Source: Otis tarda (Eukaryota > Chordata > Aves > Otidiformes > Otididae). Taken from it: 64,000 nucleotides of DNA. Shown here piece after piece: positions 20,601 through 30,707 of this stretch. The position numbers were made by a program, and so were the translations under genes. The DNA is taken from assembly GCA_026413225.1 (NCBI GenBank), contig JAPMTP010000044.1, forward strand, positions 744,001 through 808,000, read 5' to 3'. Numbering within the stretch: the stretch's first letter is position 1; every line of letters starts with the position of its first letter. The notes beneath the pieces are model-generated. The model was given only the letters and a program-made list of their open reading frames with translations. It was not told the DNA's origin and did no database searches.

Positions 20601-23265
20601 GAAGAGGAACGGCTGTGTGCACAAGGGGAATTAATGGGCCCTTACTTTACTAAGGCCTTTAACACAGGCCCCCTGGTCTCTCTGTATCCGAACCGCTGAG
20701 CTCTGGAGTGGGTGGAAACTCGACTGAGCCATGCAGTCACAGTGCAGCCAGTTACTAGTGACCTCCTTCAGTGACCAACGCTTAGGGCAACACTGGTTGA
20801 TATCTTTATTAATGGTCTGGAGTGCATTTTGTTTTTTTTTTTTTAATTGAACTGGACATTCATTTAGTTTTTCTTTTTTATAATTAGGAAACATCATTCT
20901 GTATCCAGGTGCACGTCATTCCCCAAGCAAAACAAGTGGAAACTGGTGTCAATGGGCGAAATCAGGTAGCTACAGGCTAGAGTGGAGAAAGCTCTGATCT
21001 GAACAGAGGCGCTGTCAGTCCCAGGTGGCTGATGAGAGACATGTGAGGTTGTACACGGGGATGAAGACTGCGCATAGAGTGTCTGACATACAGGCTCCTG
21101 ACTTCCCTACATATTCAGATTCAATCAGGACTCAAGATCAGTATCAATAGGAGTTTGCTGATGGCACTTAATGCATAAGTAGAAAAAACGGCGTGGTGCA
21201 TAAAGAATAAATTGTTTCTTACTGACATTGATCACTGAGAACTTTGTACTTTGACTACACTCCTGTAGCCTCTCAAATGAGCCACATAAGAACTGAGGAA
21301 TTGAATTATGCCCAGAGACTTGGCTTGTTAGGGCATTTTGCATGTCAATGAGCCCTCTGGTGCCAAGTTCCTGAACTGCAGGTACTGAAAGTGGATTCAA
21401 GGGGCCTCTAGAGCAGTAAAAGTCAGCAGCAAACCACCTTTCTGGGGATGTCAGTGGGCCCCACTGAGGGCCATCACTGAAGAGACCATGAAGGAATGAG
21501 GAGATAAGGTTGCTGTCCCTGCGAGCTGGTGAAGTAGGAAGTCAGAGGCACTGCTTACAGGTTGAAAATCCAGTGTTAAGGTTACTGTGAAAGGCCTTGA
21601 CATGTTTCATTGAGCAGGATGATCTAGTAGTGACCCCATACCCTGGGCAGGGGGATCCTTTCCCTCATGGGATGCTGAGGGCCATTCCTGGGAGCACTGA
21701 GATGTGAGGGTGTGTGATGCTGAGTGCAGGAGAGCAGTAGGACACATCCCAGCCTCTATGGAGAGTGGGGAATGGGAAAAAAGCCTTGTGGCTGTAAGGA
21801 ACTGGTGTACTCCTAGGGGTCTCACTGGAAGAAACAGCAGCCACAGTAGAAAGGAAAAGGATTTCAGTTCTGTTGGGGGGTTCCAGTCTCAACAAAAAGA
21901 CCATCTCCACCCCTGCTTCCCCACCTCACTCTGACCCCTTGCTGTCCCAAGTTTAACTGAACTCACAATGGCTGTGAGTTCCCCATCACCCGTGCAGCTT
22001 CTCCCAAATACCTACTAATGCTCCTCGATTAACAAAAGTGTGCCAACCCTCTGACTCACTAGAAACCTTCTATTTAGCTTCGTGTTCCAGCCCTGAACTG
22101 CACATCCTCCTTCTTCTGCTTCCTCAACATCAAAACTGAACATATTTCACTTCAGCATGGCACACTCCCACCCCTCGCCATTTCACATCTTCTTCCTCAC
22201 TTTTACACACACACTGCCACACACACACCACTGCATCCCTGCACTCCCATGTGTCTCATAATCTTTCCTCTTCCCCTGCAGTGATGGGAACTCAGCCCAG
22301 GACGTTTGTGAATCTTGCATGTTCATGGATGTTTCCTGAGGTCCATCCAAGCATGGAGAGTGAAGGAAGAAAAGGGAGGTGTCTCAGGCTGAAGGCAACC
22401 CATGGCATGAAGAGACAGAGGACAGTGTCTCCATGTGTCCCTTGTGCCTGTCTCCCAGACATCCTTCTTGTCCACTGCCAAGAAGTTGTTCTGTGCCAGC
22501 CCGTCTCCCAGGAAAAGACTCCTGGCCCAGGGGCTCCTCAGGCTGCTGCGGCTCCCCAGCAACAGAGAAAACTGCCCCAAGCTGGTGCATTCAGAAATAG
22601 GTTTCTCTTGGTCATTGATCCCCTCCTGGAAGCACAGAGTTGCTCCTTTGCTCTTCCCCAGGAATGTCCCTGCCCCCAGAGAGCCGTTCTCCGGGGCAGT
22701 GTGTCCATGCTGACCTGACTTGCTGCCCCTGACCCATCCCTGTGCTCTCCACATGGCCCTGAGCGGCTGGCCCTGCTCTGCAGATTGAGGGGCTCTGGTG
22801 AGAAAGCCATGGGGTGACAGTCCCAGGCAGATCCCTGTGTGGAATGTCAATCGTTCACCATCTCCAAGGGAACCAGACACCCACATGTCAAGGCTCAGCC
22901 CAGACCCATTCTCAAACACCTTGCCCCACGCCCTCCTCCCCTCATCCCATGGAGAACCCAGCACAGCAGCACGGTGCTGTGGGGGCAACTTCTTCAGCCT
23001 GACCTCAGCATTGGAAGAAGAGCCCAACCTCCAGACACTGATAATGTAGAAATTTCCTTTTATTACCATGATGCAACATGGGAGGCTAGCTCTACCACTG
23101 TGTCAGACACGCATGAACAGACCTCGGGGTCAGACAGGCTGGGTCCATGCCTCTGGTGAAGTGGAGTGCATGCAGGCATGGACAAACATGCTTATCATAC
23201 CCAAATACCCAAAGCAAAGAACGCTGAGGTGAATTTTCAATCACTTCTACAGAGACATGCACAGC
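20600..23265. other. No gene recognised; 3' flank of the olfactory receptor
   Basis: No protein family, LTR or CR1 end was recognised. 21430-21500 has weak similarity to the low-copy segment at 18690-18780. A CA-rich microsatellite lies at ~22205-22230. A 248-codon minus-strand frame (22323-23069) has no recognisable motif and low-complexity composition, so it is probably chance or 3' UTR. Confidence 0.5.
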
Positions 23266-24201
23266 TTAATGCTTCTGAGAAGGAGCTGATTGAATCAGCT
23301 TCTGCACTGTGTCTTTCAGCTCCTGGTTCCTCAGGCTGTAGATGAGGGGGTTCACTGCTGGAGGCACCACCGAGTACAGAGATGCCACCACCATATCCAG
23401 CAATGGGGAGGAGATGGAGGAGGGCTTGAGGTAGGAAAACATGGCAGTGCTGATAAACAAGGAGACCACGGCCAGGTGAGGGAGGCACGTGGAAAAGGCT
23501 TTGTGCCGTCCCTGCTCAGAGGGGATCCTCAGCACAGCCCTGAAGATCTGCACATAGGACACAACAATGAACACAAAACAGACAAATGCTACTAAGAGAC
23601 TAACCACAAGAAGCCAAACTTCTCTGAGGTAGGTGTCTGAGCAGGAGAGCTTGAGGATCTGGGGGATATCACAGAAGAACTGGTCCACAGCATTGCCCTG
23701 GCAGAGTGGCAGTGAAAATGTATTGGCAGTGTGCAGCAGAGCATAGAGAAACCCACTGCCCCAGGCAGCTGCTGCCATGTGGACACAAGCTCTGCTGCCC
23801 AGGAGGGTCCCGTAGTGCAGGGGTCTGCAGATGGCAACGTAGCGGTCATAGGCCATGATGGTGAGTAGCCAGTACTCTGCTGACATCAAAAAGAAGAAGA
23901 AAAAGACCTGTGCAGTACATCCTGAGTAGGAGATGGCCCTAGTTTTCCACAGGGAATTGGCCATGGATTTTGGAAGAATAATGGAGATGCAGCCCAGGTC
24001 AAGGAGGGAGAGGTTGAGGAGGAAGAAGTACATGGGGGTGTGGAGGCGGTGGTCGCAGGCTATGGCAGTGATGATGAGGCCGTTGCCCAGGAGGGCAGCC
24101 AGGTAGATGCCCAGGAAGAGCCAGAAGTGCAAGAGCTGCAGCTCCCGTGTGTCTGCGAATGCCAGGAGGAGGAACTCAGTGATGGAGGTGCTGTTGGACA
24201 T
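23266..24201 (-). CDS. OR14-like: Olfactory receptor, OR14-like, intact
   Basis: A single-exon open frame of 311 residues encodes a seven-transmembrane odorant receptor. Such receptors sit in the ciliary membrane of olfactory neurons and signal through G-olf. Visible landmarks: N-glycosylation site NST at residues 3-5, PMYFF at 56-60 (end of TM2 region), MAYDRYVAIC at 116-125 (end of TM3), Cys95 with Cys167/177/187 for extracellular disulphides, KAFSTC at 234-239 (start of TM6) and NPLIYSLRN at 284-292 (TM7). The length is normal. The start is supported by the glycosylation site directly after Met and by a consensus acceptor TTTCCTCTTTACAG 25 bases upstream (24227-24228), as expected for OR genes with a non-coding 5' exon. 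The sequence style is that of the OR14-like group expanded in birds. No disabling change was seen. Confidence 0.95.
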   Translation of the reverse strand: MSNSTSITEFLLLAFADTRELQLLHFWLFLGIYLAALLGNGLIITAIACDHRLHTPMYFFLLNLSLLDLGCISIILPKSMANSLWKTRAISYSGCTAQVFFFFFLMSAEYWLLTIMAYDRYVAICRPLHYGTLLGSRACVHMAAAAWGSGFLYALLHTANTFSLPLCQGNAVDQFFCDIPQILKLSCSDTYLREVWLLVVSLLVAFVCFVFIVVSYVQIFRAVLRIPSEQGRHKAFSTCLPHLAVVSLFISTAMFSYLKPSSISSPLLDMVVASLYSVVPPAVNPLIYSLRNQELKDTVQKLIQSAPSQKH

Positions 24202-24225
24202 TTCCTTCCTCTAGGCATGGGAACC

Positions 24226-24240
24226 CCTGTAAAGAGGAAA
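24226..24240 (-). promoter_or_regulatory. Splice acceptor before the olfactory receptor coding exon
   Basis: On the minus strand, TTTTCCTCTTTACAG ends at 24227. It leaves a 25-base 5' UTR before the ATG, which fits the usual vertebrate OR arrangement of non-coding exon(s) plus one coding exon. Confidence 0.6.
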
Positions 24241-27200
24241 AGTCATTGCAAGCTCAGAGAGACTTTTCTGAGCCAAACTAAAGAAGTTTTGTAAAGACTC
24301 CTCCCTTCCTAGAAAGTCTGTCCCTTTTTTTTCTTCCATTTCTGAAGACCTTCCTTCATCTCTGTTGCTGAAGCTCTGGTTTGGTGCTGGCTGAATGTGC
24401 TGTGAGGATTTGGGCCTCTGCCCGCTGGCTGCCCAGGTGTCAGCCCTGTCTGCAGCAGTGAGTTCATGGGAACGGTGGAAGCAGGGGCCAGCTCTGGTGT
24501 TCACCTTTGCCAGATGAAACCACCCCTAATCAGAAGGGCTTGTCAGTATCTGCACTTCCTGTTCTAAGAAATGAAGATGGTAGGAAAAGCAGATGGAAAC
24601 TCAAAAATTGAAAAAATCCCTCTTTTTTTTTTTTTTTTGAGGAGTGTTTTAGCATGTAAGTCTCAGCATTTGTTCTGCACTCAGGGAGAACAGAGTGAAT
24701 CCTGCATACGAAGAGGATTGCCTCCGGCTTAGAGCAGAGTGAGGGGAGCTGCTCTGTCCATCAGTCACAGGTGCTCTGGCTTGCAGCATTCCGAGTTTGA
24801 GGGCGAGTACACTGCTATGTTTTTGTGAGATGCCAGCAGACGCTGCTAAGAGCACAGGGATCCACTGCAGAGCAATAAATATCTCACCCTTACTCAAGGT
24901 CTCAGCATCTCTCTTCTAGCCCAGCTCAACAGCATTTCTCTGTTCATAGCATCTCTGTGCTTATCCATGGGAATTTCAGATAACACAAAGATGATAAGAG
25001 ACAGTTTGGCATGCTTGGGGAAAACTCACAGCATAGAAGCACATTTAAAAATCTATGTAAGTGTTTTCATGCTGGTATCTCACAGAGGGAAAAGCAGCTG
25101 ATGCCCCAGCCCCACAGCCTGCATTGCCCACAGCCCCACAGCTGAAAGCTGGGGCACTTGTTCCCATGGACACAGCTGCAGGAAAGGACCCACAAGATCA
25201 GGGGGTGACTCTGCAGCTGGAACTCCCCTCCCCAGACAGCCTGACAGCAAGAACAAGATCCCAGCAGCAACACCACAGAGAGGTGGAGGCACAAGGGCAA
25301 ATACAGCCAGGGTGCGGCTGAGAGAGGACAGGGCAGAGGCAGGCGGGCACTGGGGACAGCGTCCCCCTCCCCCAGCTGTGCGTGCCCCCTCCCCGACACC
25401 ACCATTGCCGGGCAGCTGCTCTCAGCCACTGTGCTCTGCAGAGGGCAGTGGGCACGTGGCTGGAGAGCTGCAGCACGGCTCTGCTGGAGCTCTGGCTGCA
25501 GAGGAGGGGGTTCATGCCTGGGACCCCACAGCCCTGAGGGCAGAGGCTTGGGTGAGTGGGAGAGGAGGCCAGGGGGCTTGCTCAGAGGAAGGGGTCTGCC
25601 CTGGAGGGGATGATACAGAGTTTTCAGAATTCTCCCTCCAGGACAAAACTCTGGTTTCAGTTTCCTCTCATTTCCTGATCATATCCCTGCTGCCTGGGGA
25701 TTTTCCTCCTGGCAGCTGTTTCCCTGTGCCATGTCTTTTCCCTGTCAGCACTCACAGACCCCATCCCAGCCTCTGTGCACTCACCCTGCCCTACACACAC
25801 CTGCCTGTTTGCAGGGCGCTGGCTGGGTGCCTGTTCCTGTTTGGAGGTTCCAAAGGCCAGGGCAGGACAACCCTGCTGGGTGCAGCAAGGGTGATGCTGG
25901 TGCTGTCCCTGGGCAGAGGAGTGGCTGAAGGCACTTGAGGAGGCTCTTAGCAGACCAACTGACCACTCACAGTTACAGCTCAGGAGTCTCAAGGACTTGT
26001 CCAAGCTTGACAGCTCCTTTTCTATTTCTGTTTCCCTCTCTACCCGCTATCTGTCCCGTACTCTCAGAGTAGGAAAACAAAAACAGAGACTCAGGAAATC
26101 TCTTTATCTCTACAGCAAACCCTGCCTTGCCCTTCCTCTGGACACATCCGCTTGGAAGTTTCCCAGTGGTGATGTGAAGCTGTGAGCAGCCCTGACCCAC
26201 ACAGCACCCTCTCGACAGCAGAAGGACCCTGCTTGGCCAGAAGTTGTTCCTTCCACCCACAGCTTCTTTCCCCAGTGCTATGGGGAGCTCCCCGGGCAGG
26301 CTGAGTGCTGAGCCTGGCAGAGGCAGAGCCCCTGCCCCAGCACACAGCCCCTGGGGCGCAGGGACCCTGCTCTGAAGGACAGCCCTGGGCACCCCTGGCT
26401 GCACACACACATTCACACCCTGCAGCCGTCCCTGGGAGAAGGCAGCCGTCGTGCCCTGTCCCTCTGGCAGTGCAGCAGGAAAGCCCTGCTATGCAGCATG
26501 TCCTGTTCCTCTACTGTGAAAGTCCTCCTGACTGTAGCATGTGACAGATTTTGGAGGTCTTTCCACAAACTTTCCAGACACATTGCCCTTCATGCAAGTA
26601 CTTACCATGTAGAGGGCTGTGAAGATTTCTCTCCTGTTGAGTTCTCAACTCTCCTCCCACCCCAGGCTGCCTCTCACCTCTCTGTGCCTCGCTCCTCTCC
26701 CCTCAGCTCCTGCAGGCAGAGCCCTCAGCCCTGCTGCGCTTGGCAGAGGAGCTGCTCCTGGGCAGAGCTGTCTCTCTGCAGCGCTGCCCTGTTACCATCA
26801 GCTCCCTCCATGCCAGGAGCCCGGCCCAGCTCAGCAGCAGAGGCCCAGCCCAAGGCAGCACTTTCTCTGTCCCCTCGGGGCTCCCTCCAGCTGTCCCTGG
26901 GGCTGCAGGGGAACCTGCTGGGAAGCAGCCTGAAGCCGTCAGTGATGGTTCCTCCCTCAACTGTGCCGAGACACTTCTTTCCAAAAATGTAATTTCTCCT
27001 CTCAGGGAAAAAGTTACATCTACATATCACATTTTATGGTCTTATTATTATTAGTCAGGATACCTGGATAGGGACAGGCGGGGATCTCCTTTATCCCTGC
27101 TGAGAGAAAGGATTCAGCTGAGGCTGAATCGTGGCATCTCATCCTGCGTTTCGGTTTTTAGCACTGGGAGAAGACTCAGCTCCCTCCCATGCACACCACA

Positions 27201-27570
27201 AACTCATAGGAGGTGGGATTGCTCTGGCATCTCCTCAGGTATGCAGAAAAACAAGAAACACCCTTGCATGTGAGGTTCTTTTCTCAGCTGCCATGCTAAT
27301 TAATGGACATGAACAGCTGGAGTGAGATGTTCAGATGCAAATACCTGGCAACTGTCAAGCTGACAAAGGTGGTGCGAGGTACGTGCAGGTAACTGCAAAT
27401 TCTGATGGAAAAGCTCATAGACATAGGGCAACATCTCGGAGATCTTGGATGAGCCTGATGGGAATTGCTAAATGACAGCTGATGCCCAAATAAGGACCAA
27501 AAATTTTTTTCCTGCACATTATCTTCACGGTAGTTTACAGAGGTATTCACAGGAAAGATAGCAGTCATGG
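24240..27570. other. No gene recognised; 5' flank of the olfactory receptor
   Basis: A poly-T run lies at ~24622-24639. GC-richer sequence at 25050-26980 holds many short overlapping frames with no recognised motif. 26900-27130 is the partner of the inverted copy at 2230-2570. The receptor's upstream non-coding exon and promoter should lie here but cannot be placed by eye. Confidence 0.5.
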
Positions 27571-27573
27571 ACC

Positions 27574-27849
27574 ACAGAGTCACAGAATCATACAATATTT
27601 TGGGTTGAAAGGGACCTTTACAGGTCATCTAGTCCACCCTCCCTGCAAGGAGCAGGGACATCTCCAACCACATCAGGTTGCTGAGAGCGTCGGCCAACCT
27701 GGCCTTGATGGTTTCCAGGGATGGGGCATCCACCACCTCTCTGGGCAACCTGTTCCAGTGTTCCATAATCCTCCCAGTGAAGGATTTTTCCTTATATTTA
27801 GTCTGAATCTGCTTCCTGCTATTTTAAAAATATTACCCCTCGTCCTATC
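27574..27849 (-). mobile_element. CR1 LINE 3' end, separated from its body by a provirus
   Basis: The CR1 3' terminus (CACAGAATCATACAAT) and adjoining sequence run to GTCCTATC at 27849. The CR1 then resumes at 34914-34919 with ACAGCAGGCC. The two halves join cleanly if one copy of the CTATC duplication is removed, so this is the 3' portion of the CR1 at 34919-37140. Confidence 0.9.
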
Positions 27850-28469
27850 TGTCCTGGTTTTGGCAGGGATGGAGTTAACTTTCCTCTCAGTAGCTGGTAT
27901 GTTTTGGATTTCGTGTGTGAAGAATGTTGATAAACACCCTGATGATACCACTTGTTGTGAATGAGACCAAGGACACCGTCCTGCTTTCCAAGTCTCGCTA
28001 ATTTGCAGATACAGGAAGCTGGGAGAAAGACAGACAGGATAATTGACCCAAACTGGCCAAAGAGAGTATTCCATGCCATAAACGTCATGCTCATGGGGGC
28101 AGGCAAGGGTGGGTATCTGCCTTCCTGGCATCCATCTTTCCTGCTCGTTTTGCTGGCATCGTTCCCTCTACCTTGCTGGCTCCCTTTTGCTCCTTTGCTT
28201 GCTGCTCGGTTTTGTTTCCGTGATCGCTGCTCGGGACGGGCTGTATCGGTCATTGGGACATCGGGTGGTGAGAAAACACATATTGTTCACTTTGTATATT
28301 TTTAATATCCTTATATTCTGTTATTATTGTAGTTTTCCCTTTTTATTTTAGTAAATTATCTTTATCTCAACCCACGAGTTCTCCTTCCTTCCCAATTCTC
28401 TCCCCCACCCGCCTGGGGAGGGGGAGGGTGAGCGAGAAACTGTGTAGTGATTCGGGCTAAACCATCACA
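27850..28469 (+). repeat. 5' LTR (620 bp)
   Basis: It begins TGTCCTGGTTTTGGCAGG and ends CTAAACCATCACA. It has the same length as the 3' LTR at 34294-34913 and appears identical. The AT-rich stretch at ~28290-28370 is the likely promoter/polyadenylation zone, though no textbook AATAAA is visible. Confidence 0.95.
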
Positions 28470-28476
28470 GTCTTTT

Positions 28477-28494
28477 TGGCGCCCAACGTGGGGC
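28477..28494 (+). other. Primer binding site, tRNA-Lys type
   Basis: TGGCGCCCAACGTGGGGC lies seven bases after the 5' LTR. It matches the 18-base tRNA-Lys(1,2) primer site known from several retrovirus groups. Confidence 0.9.
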
Positions 28495-28579
28495 TCGAAG
28501 GGTTGAGGTAAGGAGAGGTCTGACTAGCGTGTTAACGTTGTTACAAGTGCTCATTATTTTATTTGAATCCCTGGTCACA

Positions 28580-30682
28580 ATGTTGTACTACGTGTTCACA
28601 TGGTTGTGTTATGTCTGTTCTAAGTTGCATCACATATTTCCTTTGATGCTGTTTATCACTTCCCGGAAATGGATGAGAATTCTCATTTTGATTTACTGGG
28701 CACTACTGGCTTATGATATGGTATCATCACTGGTCATGAAATTAATCTGGTCCTTGTTTTCGGCATTGCTGGCAACTCCGTACTTTGGATGCCATTTGGT
28801 AAGAATTATTAATAATCACACATTTTTCTTTTTCTCCCCGGAGAACCAATCTATGGGGAAGTCAGAGGAGGGTACCTTCCCCTACTCCTTTACCTTCCCT
28901 TTTTCTTTTGAGCTAGTCACATCAGCTCTTGGGAATTTTGAATATCCTTGGGATGTGCAAGCCAGCATACTCCTATTGCTCTGTGTCCTAAATGGGTTTC
29001 AGATGTTGTTTAGGATTAAACAACTATTTACAAAATTCACCCGGAGATCTACCTTGAGGTTGGAGGGGCAGGGGTGGCATGGTGTGTGGGAGAAGATGGG
29101 CAGGTACCTAGAGAACTTCTCACCTCCAATGGTCTGGAACTTCACTCCTGAACAACTACAGAATCCTGATGAAGTGATCGAATATTTGAAAGAAAAATGC
29201 CATGGCTATTCTAAAGAGGCAAAGCTTACTGCTTTGTGCTGGGCACTGGCTAGTATCTACCAAACACTGCTTAACGTGCAGCACCCTCAGGAAGAAGGGA
29301 GAAAAAATCAACCGACCCATACCATGGCTGCTCCAGCCCCGGCTACCGGCCCTGCGGCTGCTCCAGCCCCGGCTACCAGCCCTGCGGCTGCTCCAGCCCC
29401 GGCTACCGGCCCTGCGGCTGCTCCAGCCCCAGCTACCGGCCCTGTGGTTACTCCAGCCCCAGCTACCGGCCCTGTGGCTACATCAGCCCCAGCTACCGGC
29501 CCTGTGGCTACTCCAACTCTAGTTACTGGCACTGCAGCTGAATCAGAGAACCAACCTGTGTCAGTATCAGTCGCCCCTGTACAGAAGAAGAAATCTTGGA
29601 AGCGAAAGTCAGCTCGTTTAGTAAGGGATGAGGAAAAACCAGGACCATCACGAACAGAAGAGGAAGAAGAGGAACTTATGAGAGAGGAACTCGTAAGAGA
29701 GGAACTCATAAATGAGACTGAAACCACCAGATCCCTATCCCTGAATGAGTTGCGAGACATACGAAAAGATTTTGGCCGCCGTCCAGGCGAGCACTTTCTC
29801 ACCTGGCTGCTTCGATGCTGGGATAATGGGGCCAGTAGCCTGGAATTAGAAGGTAAGGAAGCTAAACAGCTGGGATCCCTTTCTAGGGAAGCAGGCATTG
29901 ACAAAGTGATTGGAAGAGGTGCACAAGCTCTCAGCCTCTGGAGGCGACTCCTGTCAAGTATGAAGGAAAGATATCCCTTTAAGGAAGATATTACTTATCA
30001 TCCAGGCAAGTGGACCACCATAGAGAGAGGTATCCAGTACCTAAGGGAATTAGCTGTGCTGGAAACCATTTATAGTGACCTAGACAGTGAGGAGTCACCC
30101 CAAGATCCAGATGAAGTCCGGTGCACACGGCTCATGTGGCGGAAGTTTCTACGGAGTGTACCATCATCGTATGCCAATTCATTGGCAATTATGCTCTGGA
30201 AAGAGGGAGAGGGACCAACAATAGATGAATTGGCTACTCAACTCCGGCAATATGAAGACACTCTCTCTTCTTCCCTTGTCTCAGCTGTGGAGAAACTATC
30301 TCGGGAGGTCCAGCAGTTAAAAGAAGATAGGTCCTACTCCCCGCCCATACAGAGCAGTATTTCAGCTATTAGGAGTAAACGTTTCCCTGCTCAAGAGAGA
30401 CGGTACACACGGCGAGGTATCCTGTGGTTTACCTTGCGTGACCGAGGAGAGGACATGAGAAAGTGGGATGGGAAACCTATCTCAGACCTAGAGGCACGGG
30501 TACGTGAGCTGCAGGGAAAAACATTTGCAAACAGAGGTTCTCCCCGGAAAACTGCTGCTCCAGTCTCCAGTGGACAGTTCCCCAGACGGAATAGAAGGGC
30601 TGATCTTACCTACGATCCTATGGAAGGGAATTCTAATTCATATTCACAGGAAGTGAGCGACGAATATTATGAACAGGATTAG
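28580..30682 (+). CDS. gag: ERVL-like Gag (700 aa), open, ends in UAG
   Basis: Structural polyprotein of the provirus. The frame extends upstream to 28529, but the first ATG is at 28580, giving 700 residues. Residues ~1-85 and ~130-155 contain long hydrophobic stretches (for example around LILIYWALLAYDM), which is unusual for Gag. Residues 250-319 are seven 10-residue Ala/Pro/Thr repeats encoded by a 30-bp minisatellite (29327-29536). The region from ~390 to 600 (with RDIRKDFGRRPGEHF and the following helices) is capsid-like and typical of avian ERVL Gag. No CX2CX4HX4C zinc knuckle is present; the C-terminus is basic, then acidic. The frame ends at UAG 30680-30682, with pol following in the same frame. 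Confidence 0.85.
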   Translation: MLYYVFTWLCYVCSKLHHIFPLMLFITSRKWMRILILIYWALLAYDMVSSLVMKLIWSLFSALLATPYFGCHLVRIINNHTFFFFSPENQSMGKSEEGTFPYSFTFPFSFELVTSALGNFEYPWDVQASILLLLCVLNGFQMLFRIKQLFTKFTRRSTLRLEGQGWHGVWEKMGRYLENFSPPMVWNFTPEQLQNPDEVIEYLKEKCHGYSKEAKLTALCWALASIYQTLLNVQHPQEEGRKNQPTHTMAAPAPATGPAAAPAPATSPAAAPAPATGPAAAPAPATGPVVTPAPATGPVATSAPATGPVATPTLVTGTAAESENQPVSVSVAPVQKKKSWKRKSARLVRDEEKPGPSRTEEEEEELMREELVREELINETETTRSLSLNELRDIRKDFGRRPGEHFLTWLLRCWDNGASSLELEGKEAKQLGSLSREAGIDKVIGRGAQALSLWRRLLSSMKERYPFKEDITYHPGKWTTIERGIQYLRELAVLETIYSDLDSEESPQDPDEVRCTRLMWRKFLRSVPSSYANSLAIMLWKEGEGPTIDELATQLRQYEDTLSSSLVSAVEKLSREVQQLKEDRSYSPPIQSSISAIRSKRFPAQERRYTRRGILWFTLRDRGEDMRKWDGKPISDLEARVRELQGKTFANRGSPRKTAAPVSSGQFPRRNRRADLTYDPMEGNSNSYSQEVSDEYYEQD
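29327..29536 (+). repeat. 30-bp minisatellite, seven copies, within gag
   Basis: Seven tandem 30-bp units (GCTCCAGCCCCGGCTACCGG core) encode APAPATGPA-like decapeptides. The units drift toward the 3' side. Such a tract is expected to vary in copy number between insertions. Confidence 0.9.
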
Positions 30683-30707
30683 AGGGGCCCTGCCTCCAGC
30701 CAGGCGG
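30680..30707 (+). promoter_or_regulatory. Gag-pol amber codon with a downstream hairpin (readthrough candidate)
   Basis: UAG (30680-30682) is followed without frame change by pol. Seven bases later CUGCCU (30690-30695) can pair with AGGCGG (30702-30707) across a six-base loop. A same-frame amber with a nearby downstream structure is the arrangement known from gammaretroviral stop-codon suppression. Readthrough here is inferred. Confidence 0.55.

Noticed and set aside
22323-23069. 248-codon minus-strand frame downstream of the olfactory receptor
   Set aside because: No recognisable domain, no splice or start support, and low-complexity composition; probably chance in the 3' flank.
25312-25938. 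208-codon plus-strand frame
   Set aside because: Overlaps several other frames on both strands in GC-rich sequence, with no motif recognised.
28529-28579. Upstream extension of gag beginning with GTG
   Set aside because: GTG is not a normal eukaryotic start; the first ATG is at 28580, so the shorter form was annotated.
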